A stretch of 64,000 nucleotides of DNA from contig JAKSKW010000001.1 in NCBI GenBank assembly GCA_024401495.1, forward strand, positions 62,001 to 126,000. The letters are read 5' to 3'. Both the position numbers and the translations under genes were made by a program. How positions within the stretch are numbered: position 1 is the first letter of the stretch; the number at the start of each line of letters is the position of its first letter. The notes under the pieces were generated by a model. The model saw nothing but the letters and a program-made list of their open reading frames with translations, was not told the origin of the DNA and ran no database searches. Positions 55,381-64,000 of the stretch are shown piece after piece. Source of the stretch: Paludibacteraceae bacterium. Lineage in GTDB: Bacteria; Bacteroidota; Bacteroidia; Bacteroidales; Paludibacteraceae.

Positions 55381-55558
55381 AGAAGATTATTTTGTTTAGA
55401 CGCAAAGATAGGAAATTGACGTAATCAAAAAAACAGTTAATATCTTACACTGAAAAAAATACGTTCATCGTTAGGATGCAATTTCCATTTACTTTATATT
55501 TGTAGTTGTGGGAATTAGCCGTCAGATACGGTTGAATAAAAAAAAGAAAGTAAGACAA

Positions 55559-56086
55559 ATGAAAAAGATAGTATCACTTATAATCATGGCATTTATAGCT
55601 GTCAGCAGCTATGCTAAACCAGATTTCACGATTCCAGAAATCGAGAAATACGAGAATGCCGAGCAATGCAAGAAAGACAACGACATTGTGTACAACTCTG
55701 CAAAATACTATTTGTCGACAAATCTGCAAGACGATAAGTACGAGGCGATATCAGCGGCCAAATACATGTGGATATGGACACAAGCGTCTGAGGACATAGT
55801 GTTCAAGATCAGTCCAAGAAGAAGTCCATATTTGAAATGCAAGGATGAAAACAAAGCTGTTCAAATGTTGGGGGCATATCTATCAGGCTGCATCATCTAC
55901 TGTTTGGACAACAAACATCGTGAGCATGATTTCGACATGCACTATTTTGCCATCACCCAGATGCTGACTTATTACGACAAGAACAAGTCTGCAATAGGGA
56001 AAGAAAGAGCAATGAACAAAATGCTTAAGGATTTCAAAAGCGGCAAACTAAAAGAAAAAGAAGAAAGTAAATTCAACAAGAAATAA
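55559..56086 (+). CDS. Small exported protein, paralogue of 54050
   Basis: The 175-residue protein has a signal peptide (MKKIVSLIIMAFIAVSSYA) and the mature start KPDFTIPEIEKYENAEQCKK. The start 55559 matches the sister gene; the open frame from 55508 has a charged, non-signal extension. It has the same Cys positions and C-terminal KDFKSGKLK motif as its paralogue. Function unknown. Confidence 0.65.
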   Translation: MKKIVSLIIMAFIAVSSYAKPDFTIPEIEKYENAEQCKKDNDIVYNSAKYYLSTNLQDDKYEAISAAKYMWIWTQASEDIVFKISPRRSPYLKCKDENKAVQMLGAYLSGCIIYCLDNKHREHDFDMHYFAITQMLTYYDKNKSAIGKERAMNKMLKDFKSGKLKEKEESKFNKK

Positions 56087-56114
56087 AACCAATCAGTTAA
56101 ACTGACTTGTTTGC

Positions 56115-56142
56115 AAGGGGCGGGAATAAAAACCTGCCCCTA
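56115..56142 (+). terminator. GC-rich hairpin after the small exported protein gene
   Basis: AGGGGCGGG and CCTGCCCCT form an imperfect stem. There is no T-run, so termination strength is unclear. Confidence 0.45.
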
Positions 56143-56205
56143 CGTATTTCAGAAGCGATTTGTGTGATTGCAACAATATACGCATCATATATTGAAAAAA
56201 TTCTG

Positions 56206-56213
56206 TAACTTTG
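56206..56213 (+). promoter_or_regulatory. -7 element (TAACTTTG) of the NUDIX gene
   Basis: Fits TAnnTTTG, 20 bases before the ATG. Confidence 0.6.
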
Positions 56214-56232
56214 CGTCTAAATATAAATACAG

Positions 56233-56994
56233 ATGGAAGATTTAGCGTACATATACAAATATCAGCATCCCGCAGTCACTACTGATTGTGTGGTGTTTGC
56301 TATCGACGACAAAGCATTAAACATATTGCTAATCAAGAGAAACCTTGAACCATACATGGGAGCATGGGCATTGCCAGGTGGATTCATCCGCATGAACGAG
56401 ACAGCCGAAGAGGGAGCGTTGCGTGAATTGAAAGAGGAGACTGGTGTAGAAGACATCTACTTGGAGCAATTCCACACTTTTACAGCAATCGGCAGAGACC
56501 CACGTACAGATGAGATAACAGGAAAGCCAGAAAGAGTGATGACAATCGCATTCATGGCATTTATCCGTCAAGATGATTATTCTGTAGTGGCTGGAGACGA
56601 CGCTGCTAATGCACAATGGTTTCCAGTGAACAATTTGCCTGAGCTTGCGTTCGACCATAGAGAGATTATCAATATGGCGTTGGATCAGTTGCGTAACAAG
56701 ATCATGTATGAACCTATCGCATTCCGTTTGCTAAACAAGAAATTCACAATGACACAGCTCCAGATAATCTACGACGCTGTGTTTGAGGCTTGCGCACACG
56801 TTCTCGACAACAAAAAAGACTACAAGGCATTGGACCGACGTAATTTCCAGAAAAAAATGCTTTCCCTTAAATATGTTGTTCAGACAAATGAGTTTTCAAA
56901 GGGAGTTGGACGTCCTGGTTATCTTTTCACTTTCGATGAAAAAGAGTACAAGATTCAGCTTGACGAGAAAAAAATGTTTGTATTCCGCAAATAA
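56233..56994 (+). CDS. NUDIX-domain protein with C-terminal winged helix (NrtR-like)
   Basis: The 253-residue protein has a NUDIX box beginning GGFIRMNETAEEGALRELKE and ending ETGV near residue 50, and a C-terminal winged-helix region (FTMTQLQIIYDAVFEACAHV near 172, then RRNFQKKMLSLKYVV). This two-domain plan is that of the NrtR family of NAD-metabolism regulators that sense ADP-ribose. The intact NUDIX catalytic residues (REL-EE) may mean it is still a hydrolase. No NAD gene lies next to it. Confidence 0.82.
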   Translation: MEDLAYIYKYQHPAVTTDCVVFAIDDKALNILLIKRNLEPYMGAWALPGGFIRMNETAEEGALRELKEETGVEDIYLEQFHTFTAIGRDPRTDEITGKPERVMTIAFMAFIRQDDYSVVAGDDAANAQWFPVNNLPELAFDHREIINMALDQLRNKIMYEPIAFRLLNKKFTMTQLQIIYDAVFEACAHVLDNKKDYKALDRRNFQKKMLSLKYVVQTNEFSKGVGRPGYLFTFDEKEYKIQLDEKKMFVFRK

Positions 56995-57046
56995 GGGAAA
57001 CACAAACATCTGCATAAGTGACGTTAAGATTATATAAATTCTACAT

Positions 57047-57077
57047 TTTGTCATATAAAAAAAAGTGTGTATTTTTG
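57047..57077 (+). promoter_or_regulatory. Promoter of apbE
   Basis: TTTG at 57047-57050 and TATTTTTG at 57070-57077, 19 bases apart, 37 bases before the ATG. Confidence 0.65.
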
Positions 57078-57114
57078 CAAAATATATCACTTAACTTGCA
57101 TATATCTTGTATAA

Positions 57115-58140
57115 ATGAAAGCGACGTTACGCTATTTTATAATATTTATTTCCGCTATTCTGTTGTCGGCATGTGTTCACAACACACAACCGTCGGCTGA
57201 ATATGTCAGCGATAGCGGCAGAGTGTTCGGCACTTTCTATAACATAAAGTATAAGTCAAATGGCAAGGATGTGAAGACGGAATATCTTGAGGCTCTTGCC
57301 AACGTCGACACTGCATTATCCACTTTCAACAAGCAATCTACAATCACCCGCGTCAACCTATCTTCCGACTCTGTGCTTTTGAGTGAGAAAGATTCGTTGT
57401 TCTTGACAGTCTACAACAGAGCGTGTGAGATTTCCACAATCACCAACGGAGCATTCGACATCACCGTCGCTCCACTTGTCAACGCATACGGTTTTGGATA
57501 TGATCCAGATCGTTCGACACCTGACAGTGTGATCGCAGAGTTGAAAAAGATCGTAGGCTGGGAAAAGGTTGTTTTATGCAAATCAGGATATATCAAGAAA
57601 GAAAATCCACAGATTAAATTAGACGCTTCAGCTATTGCCAAAGGTTTTGGTTCCGACGAAGTGGCTCGCGTCTTACGTAACAACGGCATCAACGATTTCA
57701 TGGTTGAGGTAGGAGGCGAAGTTGTATGCAACGGAGTTAACGACAAAGGAAACGTCTGGAGCATCGGCATCAATAAACCTATCGAAGACAGCACAATGCA
57801 GCATACCGCTGAGATTCAACGTGTTGTGCAGCTCGACGGAAAATCATTGGCAACAAGCGGAAACTATCTGCAATATTACTACAAAGATGGTGTCAAATAC
57901 GCGCACACTATCGATCCTCGCTCTGGCAGGCCTGTCAACCATACCTTACTCAGCAGTTCTATCATCGCAGACGACTGCATGACTGCCGATGCATTGGCAA
58001 CATCTTGTATGGTGCTTGGCGTAGATTCAGCAATGTCACTTATCGAATCCCTACCTAACGTGGAGGGCTATTTTATATATTCCGGAGAAAACGGAGAGTA
58101 TCTGGAGAAACAGACAAATGGATTTAAATTCAAACAATAA
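57115..58140 (+). CDS. apbE: FAD:protein FMN transferase lipoprotein
   Basis: The 341-residue lipoprotein (signal with LLSACVHN) shows ApbE features: FGTFYNIKY near residue 34, STFNKQSTITRVN near 69, GAFDITVAPLVNAYGFG near 112, LDASAIAKGFGSDEVAR near 170, and YAHTIDPRSGRPVNH near 261, the metal-binding part. It attaches FMN to Thr of periplasmic or membrane flavoproteins such as NqrB/C or RnfG. Its stop overlaps the next gene's ATG by one base. Confidence 0.92.
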   Translation: MKATLRYFIIFISAILLSACVHNTQPSAEYVSDSGRVFGTFYNIKYKSNGKDVKTEYLEALANVDTALSTFNKQSTITRVNLSSDSVLLSEKDSLFLTVYNRACEISTITNGAFDITVAPLVNAYGFGYDPDRSTPDSVIAELKKIVGWEKVVLCKSGYIKKENPQIKLDASAIAKGFGSDEVARVLRNNGINDFMVEVGGEVVCNGVNDKGNVWSIGINKPIEDSTMQHTAEIQRVVQLDGKSLATSGNYLQYYYKDGVKYAHTIDPRSGRPVNHTLLSSSIIADDCMTADALATSCMVLGVDSAMSLIESLPNVEGYFIYSGENGEYLEKQTNGFKFKQ

Positions 58141-59969
58141 TGATGCTTAACCTGAAAACTATCATATTGGGAATTTTGTTGAGTTCATTCTCATTCAACG
58201 CCTCAGCCAAAGGTTTTACTGGCGTGGATGACCCTGAATTCAAGAAATATATATCTGCCGCAAAACAATATCCATCAGAGCTTGTCGGAGAGGATGCAAT
58301 AAGAATGAAAGGTGGCGACGTCACTGTCACTTTCACCGTCAACAAGGACGGACATATTTCAGATATCAAGCCATCGTGCAAATGCAATCCGCAACTTTTG
58401 AGAGAGACAAGAAGTCTTTTTGAGACTATGCCGAACTTCGAGCCTATCATAATCAAGGGTGAGGCACAAACAGTGACTTTGAAGACAAAGGTCAACTACG
58501 CGTTGAACACAAATGAGAAGCAACGTGAGGCAGCACGACCAAAAGACTACGTTTTCATCGACACTTTGATTGATGATTATTCACGAGTATTGGTCAAAGG
58601 CAAGTGGAATTTCGTTTACAAGAACGGCACCGACGTCTTCCCATACAACTATGAATATATGCAGCATTATCCCGACGGTACTGTCCGCCTTCGTCACAAC
58701 GACAAGTGGGGATTGATGAACTGTAACAATGAGGAGCTAATTCCTCACGAATACGACGAGTTGTACTACTATGAAGAGGGCTACTCCCGCGTCAAAAGAG
58801 ACGGAAGATGGGGATTGGTCAACAACATGGGCAAAACCATCGTCTCTTGCCGCTACGACACAATCGGATTGTTCGGTATGGAGACATCTTTCGGCGAGAC
58901 ATTTGACGAGTCGATAATCAAAGAGGGACCTGTGATGAAAGACTTGGCATTCGCACGACTTGGTGGCAAATGTGGATTCATCAACAAGAACGGGAAGCAT
59001 GTAATCGACTGTGTTTACGATACTTTGCTTAAATTCCGTCCAGGCTATGTTGTGTTCGTGCAGAACGGGAAGAAAGGATTGGTCAACGATTTAGGCAAGA
59101 CAATCATCTCTGCCCGCTACGACGACATGAGATATTTCCTATCACACGTCGCTCTAGTCAGAACCGGTGCCTTTTACGGATTGGTGGATGAGCTTGGCCA
59201 GTCGGTGATTCCATGCAAATACGACTCCATCATGCGTTTCGAGAACAGTACAGATGTATTGTTGGTTAAGAAAAACGGCAGACTTGGAATCTATGATTTG
59301 GGAGGATTCCCAATCGTGGAGTGTGCATACGACTCTATCTATGCCGACAAGAGCAAGAGAAACACAGTCATCCTTGTAAAAGACGGAATGAAGGACGAGA
59401 ACACCGTCTACTATGAGACTGCAACCAAAGTCGACGATCCTACTAAGCTTATCCGTTTTGAGCAGAACAACCTATACGGATTGTTGACTCCAGACAGCAA
59501 GACTATCTATGTAAACCCAATCTACGAGTTTATCGACGTCTTCTACAACGGTTTGGCTATAGTCAAGAAAAATGGCAAGTGGGGAATGATAAACAACCTT
59601 GGCAAAGAGGTGGTTGAGCCACAGTACGACTACATCAACCCGTACAGCTGCGGATTCGCTCGTATAGCGAAGGGCGACAAAGTAGGATTCTTAAACGACC
59701 AATTCAAGGAGGCAATATCTCCAAGTTTCAACCATGCATATCCATTCAAGGATGGTCTTGCAATGGTCAACAAGAAACATTACATCGACACAAATGGCAA
59801 GAAATCAGAGAAACTGGTAGAGGGAATCGTCTCTGTCGGAGCATGCTCTGAAGTGCCAAACTTTATGAAAGAAGTCTTCCCTGGCTATGAATGTATTTCG
59901 CTTTACCCAGGCGATGAATGCAACAAACCTGTAAAGAAGGAAGAAAAGCAGGAAGACCCAAAGAAATAA
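58140..59969 (+). CDS. Exported TonB-C-like plus WG-repeat protein
   Basis: The 609-residue protein has a signal peptide (ILGILLSSFSFNASA), then a TonB C-terminal-like domain (VTVTFTVNKDGHISDIKPSC, residues about 60-120), then about eight WG repeats of the type VKRDGRWGLVNNMGKTIVSC and VKKNGKWGMINNLGKEVVEP up to about residue 560. WG repeats form beta-rich binding scaffolds. Coupling to apbE suggests joint expression; no direct functional link is known to me. A second start codon lies at 58143. Confidence 0.8.
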   Translation: MMLNLKTIILGILLSSFSFNASAKGFTGVDDPEFKKYISAAKQYPSELVGEDAIRMKGGDVTVTFTVNKDGHISDIKPSCKCNPQLLRETRSLFETMPNFEPIIIKGEAQTVTLKTKVNYALNTNEKQREAARPKDYVFIDTLIDDYSRVLVKGKWNFVYKNGTDVFPYNYEYMQHYPDGTVRLRHNDKWGLMNCNNEELIPHEYDELYYYEEGYSRVKRDGRWGLVNNMGKTIVSCRYDTIGLFGMETSFGETFDESIIKEGPVMKDLAFARLGGKCGFINKNGKHVIDCVYDTLLKFRPGYVVFVQNGKKGLVNDLGKTIISARYDDMRYFLSHVALVRTGAFYGLVDELGQSVIPCKYDSIMRFENSTDVLLVKKNGRLGIYDLGGFPIVECAYDSIYADKSKRNTVILVKDGMKDENTVYYETATKVDDPTKLIRFEQNNLYGLLTPDSKTIYVNPIYEFIDVFYNGLAIVKKNGKWGMINNLGKEVVEPQYDYINPYSCGFARIAKGDKVGFLNDQFKEAISPSFNHAYPFKDGLAMVNKKHYIDTNGKKSEKLVEGIVSVGACSEVPNFMKEVFPGYECISLYPGDECNKPVKKEEKQEDPKK

Positions 59970-59975
59970 CTACAG

Positions 59976-61478
59976 ATGAGATTCGACGAATTAGATTTTG
60001 AACCGTCGCTACTTGACGGAATAGACGCCATGAACTTCCAGGAGATGACTCCTGTGCAAGAGAAGGCAATGCCAGTGGTGATGGAAGGCAAGGATTTGAT
60101 TGCCTGTGCTCAGACTGGAACAGGAAAGACTGCCGCATACCTATTGCCGCTAATCAACCAGCTACTTAGAAAACCATCACACGACAAAGTACGTGCCATA
60201 ATCATGGCTCCGACTCGTGAGTTGGCTCAACAGATCGACCAGCAGTTGGAAGGCATCTCATATTTCGTATCCATCTCATCAGTAGCCGTTTACGGTGGCA
60301 ACGACGCCTCAGCCTACGAGACACAGAAGCAGGCAATGAAGAACGGTACGGATATTGTGATCGCCACACCAGGTCGTTTGATCTCACATATCAAGATGGA
60401 GAACGCCGATTTCTCAGGCGTGGAGCATTTCATCTTGGACGAGGCCGACCGTATGCTCGACATGGGATTCTACGACGATATCATCTCCATCGTGAAGCAG
60501 TTGCCAGAGAAACGTCAGACAGTGATGTTTTCAGCAACAATGCCTACTAAGATCAAGAAGTTGGCAGAGACAATCCTTCATGAGCCAGAATTCGTCAACG
60601 TCGCAATCTCCAAACCAGCAGAAGGAATCACTCAGCAAGCCTACATCTGCTACGAAACTCAGAAACGTATGTTGGTGCAGAAGTTGTTGGCAAACAACAG
60701 CGTCGACAAGACAATCATTTTCTCATCGTCGAAGCAGAATGTGAAAGATGTATATAACGCACTTCTTCGCATGAAGATCAAAGTGGGAGCTATGCATTCC
60801 GATTTGGATCAGGCAGTGCGCGACGAGGTGATGCTCGACTATAAGAGTGGCAAAATCAACGTGATTGTAGCCACTGACATCCTTTCCCGTGGTATCGACA
60901 TCGAGGGTATCGACATGGTAATCAACTACGATGTGCCTCACGACGCGGAAGACTATATCCACCGTATCGGCCGTACAGCACGTGCCAACCGTCAAGGAGT
61001 GGGAATCACATTCGTGTCGGAGAAAGATCAGGACAAGTTTGGAATGATCGAACAGTTCTTGGAGAAAGAGATCGACAAGATGCCATTGCCAGAAGAGCTT
61101 GGTGAAGGTCCAGCATATGAGCCAAGATTGAAGGGTAAGGGAAGAAACAGAAGACGTCATAACGAAAACCATAACGAAAACGAAAACCATAACGAAAACC
61201 GCAATGGCAATCGTAATGGAAACCGAAACAACCATAACGGCAGACCACACAACAACCATCGTGGTCCAAGACCAAATGGTCAACCCAACGGGAATGGCGG
61301 TCAAAACGTAGGAGCAGGTCTTGATCCTGCCCAAAGTCAGCAGAACGGCGAGCAGAAGCCAAGAAGATTCAACAACCACCGTCGCAGATTCAACAACCAT
61401 CGCCAAAATCCCAACGTAGAGACGGGGCACGCCCCATCTTCACAGAACAATAATCCAAACGACAATTCTGTAGGTTGA
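59976..61478 (+). CDS. DEAD-box RNA helicase with Asn-rich basic tail
   Basis: The 500-residue helicase has all core motifs: Q motif region FQEMTPVQEKAMP, AQTGTGKTAAYLLPL (I), PTRELAQQ (Ia), DEADRMLDMGF (II), FSATMP (III), ATDILSRGID (V) and HRIGRTAR (VI). It is RhlE/DeaD-like and expected to unwind RNA in ribosome assembly or decay. From about residue 385 a tail of NENHNENENHN repeats and basic NNHRR repeats begins, partly built by hexamer microsatellites (61160-61205). Near the C-terminus a family A palindrome is read as NVETGHAPS. The tail should bind RNA through its Arg residues. Confidence 0.92.
   Translation: MRFDELDFEPSLLDGIDAMNFQEMTPVQEKAMPVVMEGKDLIACAQTGTGKTAAYLLPLINQLLRKPSHDKVRAIIMAPTRELAQQIDQQLEGISYFVSISSVAVYGGNDASAYETQKQAMKNGTDIVIATPGRLISHIKMENADFSGVEHFILDEADRMLDMGFYDDIISIVKQLPEKRQTVMFSATMPTKIKKLAETILHEPEFVNVAISKPAEGITQQAYICYETQKRMLVQKLLANNSVDKTIIFSSSKQNVKDVYNALLRMKIKVGAMHSDLDQAVRDEVMLDYKSGKINVIVATDILSRGIDIEGIDMVINYDVPHDAEDYIHRIGRTARANRQGVGITFVSEKDQDKFGMIEQFLEKEIDKMPLPEELGEGPAYEPRLKGKGRNRRRHNENHNENENHNENRNGNRNGNRNNHNGRPHNNHRGPRPNGQPNGNGGQNVGAGLDPAQSQQNGEQKPRRFNNHRRRFNNHRQNPNVETGHAPSSQNNNPNDNSVG
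61160..61205 (+). repeat. Hexamer microsatellite in the helicase tail
   Basis: Units of AACGAAAACCAT and AACGAAAACGAAAACC give NENHNENENHNENR. Confidence 0.75.
61415..61440. repeat. Family A palindrome in frame inside the helicase gene
   Basis: GTAGAGACGGGGCACGCCCC, then ATCTT. The dyad is the same as at 317 and 32121 apart from one base, and is read through without a stop. Confidence 0.8.
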
Positions 61479-61497
61479 TTATTATAACTTTAATAAC

Positions 61498-61977
61498 ATG
61501 GCAAAACACAACATATTATTCGTTTGTTTGGGCAACATCTGTCGTTCGGCAGCAGCAGAGGCTGTGATGAAGAAGATTGTCGACGACAAGGGAGAGTCTG
61601 CGGATTTCAATATCGACTCTGCCGGCATCTTGAGTTACCATCAAGGTGAGCATGCCGACCCACGTATGATATCATTCGCGTCGCGCCGAGGCTACGACGT
61701 CACATCTATAAGTCGACCAGTCAAGACAGCCGACTTTGATAATTTCGACTTAGTGATCGGTATGGACAACACCAATATCGACGATCTTCACGACCGTGCT
61801 GCCACTTTGGAGCATACACAGAAGATCCACAAGATGACTGAGTTTTGCAGAAGTTTCACCAACGACTATGTGCCAGATCCTTACTACGGAGGTGCAGACG
61901 GTTTTGAACTTGTGCTCGACCTTCTTGAAGATGCCTGCGAGGGATTATATGAAAAACTAAAAAAGGATAACTTATAA
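61498..61977 (+). CDS. Low-molecular-weight protein-tyrosine phosphatase
   Basis: The 159-residue protein has the P-loop VCLGNICRSAAAE near residue 9 (CX5RS) and the acid loop VPDPYYGGADGFE near 122 with the general-acid Asp. Known members dephosphorylate tyrosine kinases of capsule synthesis or arsenate-like substrates. No capsule genes are nearby. It lies 20 bases after the helicase gene. Confidence 0.92.
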   Translation: MAKHNILFVCLGNICRSAAAEAVMKKIVDDKGESADFNIDSAGILSYHQGEHADPRMISFASRRGYDVTSISRPVKTADFDNFDLVIGMDNTNIDDLHDRAATLEHTQKIHKMTEFCRSFTNDYVPDPYYGGADGFELVLDLLEDACEGLYEKLKKDNL

Positions 61978-61986
61978 GAAGAGGCT

Positions 61987-63795
61987 ATGAAAGATGCCAA
62001 AACATTCAGCATAAAGACAATCGAAAATGCGTCCATCGCATTTTTCTTCGTTGTCATATTTGCTTTGACAGCAATATGCGAGCAGTCGTATCTATATGCA
62101 CTTTCCGACTATACCCTATACTTGGATAGTGATCCATTCCGCTCCATCATCTTTTCATACGGAGCAGGAACACTTAGTTTTGTAGCAAGATTCATCACAC
62201 AGTTTTTTGCATCACCAATATTCGGTGCATTCGCTGTTTCAGCCACACTCACAGCCATTTACGCAGTGTTGTTGAAGGGATTGATCAAGCAGACGAACGC
62301 CAAGAAAATCGGTATAGCGGCTGTTCCAACCCTTACATTATACGTCGCAATATGCAATCTTGAATATCTTCTTTTCGATAAAGTCGACGGTTCGATTGTG
62401 ATGTCGCTATTGCTTGGAAGCCTCATCGCAGTGCTTTTGGCATGGTGGATGCAGATAGAGAATAAGATTTCATTGTACCTATCGATTGTAGTTGCGGAGT
62501 TTTCCTACTTTGCAATCGGAGTTTTCTCTCCGTTAGCAATGATGATTGGAGCGACGTCGTACATTAAGAGAGACAACAAGAAAGCGATGATGCTAGCAGG
62601 AATCGGTTTGGCATCATGGTTTGGATTCAACTATTTGACATCGACACAGCTTCACTATGAAGTCTACTCGATAGCGATGTTTGCGCCACTTTACGTTCAG
62701 CATTCAAGTTCATTCTTCTTCTATTCACTTGTGGCTATGGCACTGATGATTGCATATCCATTTGTTGCCAACAGATGTAAAGACGAGGATGAATTGCCAG
62801 TAAAGAAAATCTTGAGTCCAGGCATCGCATTTATCGTTGTCATTGTAATTTCAAAACTATGTTGTTACAACGACGAAACCTTTCATAAGATCCTTCGATT
62901 GCAGCAGTTGGAAAACGAGGACAACTGGGCTGAGATGATCAAGGAGGCAAGAGAAACAGAGCATCCGACATCCGACGTCTACGCCTACTATGTGGAGGCA
63001 TTGATTGCTAAAGGAGAGAAAGTAGACGAGATGTTTAATTTCCCTGCAGCATGGGAAGGCCACAACACAAGCAACTTCGTCGTGCCTCACATGATTCACT
63101 ACGAAGATTTCGCATTCGCAACAGGAAACTACGCCATGTCGCTATTCCACGCAATGGAATACTACCAGTTGACAGGAGAGAATTTCCGTCGATTGAAACG
63201 AATGATGCGTTGCGCGGTGATGATGGAAGAGCCAGAACTTACAGAGCGATATCTAAACATTTTGGAGACAAGCGGTGCCTACTCTGACTACGCGAAAGAG
63301 TGGAGAAAATATGTCGGCAACAAAAAACAGTTGTTGGCAGACAAACCAGCATACGCCAACTTCGAATCTTATTTTGAAAAACAAGACGACTGGTTCCACA
63401 ACTATTCCGCTGCTGACTTCATCGCAGAAAGAGGCAACATTTCCAATCCAAAGATTGCCGAGGCGAGAATCCTTGCCGAACTTTATGCAAAAGATTTGGA
63501 TGCGTTCGTGAAAGACCTACCCGTCGCAGCAAGAATTTATAATGGACAACTGCCTCCTAAATGTATTCAGGAAGCCGCTTGCCTATGTGCCATTTCAGGA
63601 AACACAACAGCTGTGCAGAGCATCAACGTCGATAGAAATCTTGCTCTGAACACACAAAAGCTTGTAAATGAAATTAGAAGAGCAGGCAAAAACGCCAGAG
63701 ATAAGTTTAAGAAGTATCAGGGCACTTATGTCTACTTCTACTTCTATCAAGATGTCGACACTAAAAACTATAAAGGAGGAAGTTTGGACAAATGA
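61987..63795 (+). CDS. DUF6057-like membrane protein
   Basis: The 602-residue protein has about eight to nine hydrophobic helices in the first 300 residues (FFVVIFALTAICEQSYLYAL, IVMSLLLGSLIAVLLAWWMQ and others) and a large soluble helical C-terminal half with TPR-like helices (FNFPAAWEGHNTSNFVVPHM, AMSLFHAMEYYQLTGENFRR). This plan matches the uncharacterised DUF6057 proteins of Bacteroidales. It overlaps the next lipoprotein gene by 4 bases. Confidence 0.75.
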   Translation: MKDAKTFSIKTIENASIAFFFVVIFALTAICEQSYLYALSDYTLYLDSDPFRSIIFSYGAGTLSFVARFITQFFASPIFGAFAVSATLTAIYAVLLKGLIKQTNAKKIGIAAVPTLTLYVAICNLEYLLFDKVDGSIVMSLLLGSLIAVLLAWWMQIENKISLYLSIVVAEFSYFAIGVFSPLAMMIGATSYIKRDNKKAMMLAGIGLASWFGFNYLTSTQLHYEVYSIAMFAPLYVQHSSSFFFYSLVAMALMIAYPFVANRCKDEDELPVKKILSPGIAFIVVIVISKLCCYNDETFHKILRLQQLENEDNWAEMIKEARETEHPTSDVYAYYVEALIAKGEKVDEMFNFPAAWEGHNTSNFVVPHMIHYEDFAFATGNYAMSLFHAMEYYQLTGENFRRLKRMMRCAVMMEEPELTERYLNILETSGAYSDYAKEWRKYVGNKKQLLADKPAYANFESYFEKQDDWFHNYSAADFIAERGNISNPKIAEARILAELYAKDLDAFVKDLPVAARIYNGQLPPKCIQEAACLCAISGNTTAVQSINVDRNLALNTQKLVNEIRRAGKNARDKFKKYQGTYVYFYFYQDVDTKNYKGGSLDK

Positions 63796-64000
63796 AAAAG
63801 ACTAATATAATCATGTTTATGCTGGCGACGCTAATGTCAGCCTGCTCAGTGGACGCGCCGAAGTCTTTTACAGAGAGTTCCGACGTCGCACCCATCACTC
63901 CCGACTGCTATATCGGGACAACCATTCCGTGCAATATTCTGCCGATGAATTTCTGTGTCGACGCGAATAAAGACTACGTAGTCAAAGTGTCAGGCGAGAA
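63792..64000 (+). CDS. PD40/TolB-like lipoprotein, 3' end outside window
   Basis: ATG at 63792 overlaps the DUF6057 stop (ATGA). The 69 codons in view give a lipoprotein signal (LATLMSACSVD) and a mature start PDCYIGTTIPCNILPMNFCV, which resembles the N-terminus of Bacteroidales PD40-type beta-propeller lipoproteins that follow DUF6057 genes. The propeller itself lies outside the window. Confidence 0.65.
   Translation, partial: MKKTNIIMFMLATLMSACSVDAPKSFTESSDVAPITPDCYIGTTIPCNILPMNFCVDANKDYVVKVSGE

Overview
The window looks like a chromosomal segment of a gut- or oral-type member of the order Bacteroidales (Prevotella/Bacteroides-like). The reasons are: promoters of the Bacteroidetes form TAnnTTTG upstream of many genes; almost no Shine-Dalgarno sequences; lipoproteins with an acidic stretch right after the lipobox cysteine; TamL/TamB; DUF6057 and PD40-type genes; and the thrA - apgM-type homoserine kinase - thrC order. 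This is inference from gene content; no rRNA or tRNA gene was seen to anchor a species.

Layout. 1-5.5 kb is an accessory island: a single-chain restriction-modification enzyme cut by the window edge, a divergent HigA/ImmA-type regulator-protease with an operator-like dyad, and three overlapping genes led by a DUF4417 protein. 5.6-13.5 kb holds a HEAT-like DNA alkylation repair protein, the outer-membrane assembly lipoprotein TamL, phosphoglucosamine mutase (glmM), two surface-type lipoproteins, a secreted BspA-type leucine-rich-repeat protein and a thioredoxin lipoprotein. 13.6-24.9 kb holds a PaaI-like thioesterase, tsaD, the very large tamB, a BASS-type transporter, and a papain-like protease paired with a pentapeptide-repeat lipoprotein. 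25-29.2 kb has three tandem FKBP prolyl isomerases divergent from typA/bipA. 29.3-34 kb is accessory: an Rpn-type nuclease, two tandem InaA/Kdo-type kinases (the second lacking the catalytic Asp) and a second leucine-rich-repeat protein. 34.1-39.3 kb is the threonine branch (thrA, homoserine-kinase candidate, thrC). 39.4-42.2 kb is accessory: two genes sharing a duplicated promoter and signal-peptide region, and a MntA/HepT toxin-antitoxin pair. After an ADP-ribosylglycohydrolase comes a TPP-riboswitch-controlled thiamine operon (43.5-51.6 kb: thiD, thiS, a thiE paralogue, thiE, thiG, a GxxExxY gene, thiC, an EamA transporter, thiH). 51.9-64 kb has a second Rpn nuclease, a TPR protein, two small paralogous secreted proteins around a nitroreductase, a NrtR-like NUDIX protein, apbE with a TonB/WG-repeat protein, a DEAD-box helicase, a low-molecular-weight phosphatase, a DUF6057 membrane protein and the start of a PD40-type lipoprotein.

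The most unusual side of the window is its dispersed palindromic DNA. At least five families recur: (A) a roughly 30-bp GTAGAGACGGGGC palindrome, found in frame inside two protein genes; (B) an 80-115-bp element with TTGTCCAA-type terminal inverted repeats and two internal hairpins, at least eight copies; (C) a roughly 75-bp repeat with an AGGTCC/GGACCT hairpin, two copies; (E) a roughly 220-bp element with AACAGAAAAC termini made almost wholly of small hairpins, two copies; (G) ACCACAGAGACACAGAG dyads that flank a GxxExxY gene inside the thiamine operon. A hexanucleotide microsatellite (GTTAAC/GAAAAC type) also recurs in coding DNA and in the P3 arm of the TPP riboswitch.
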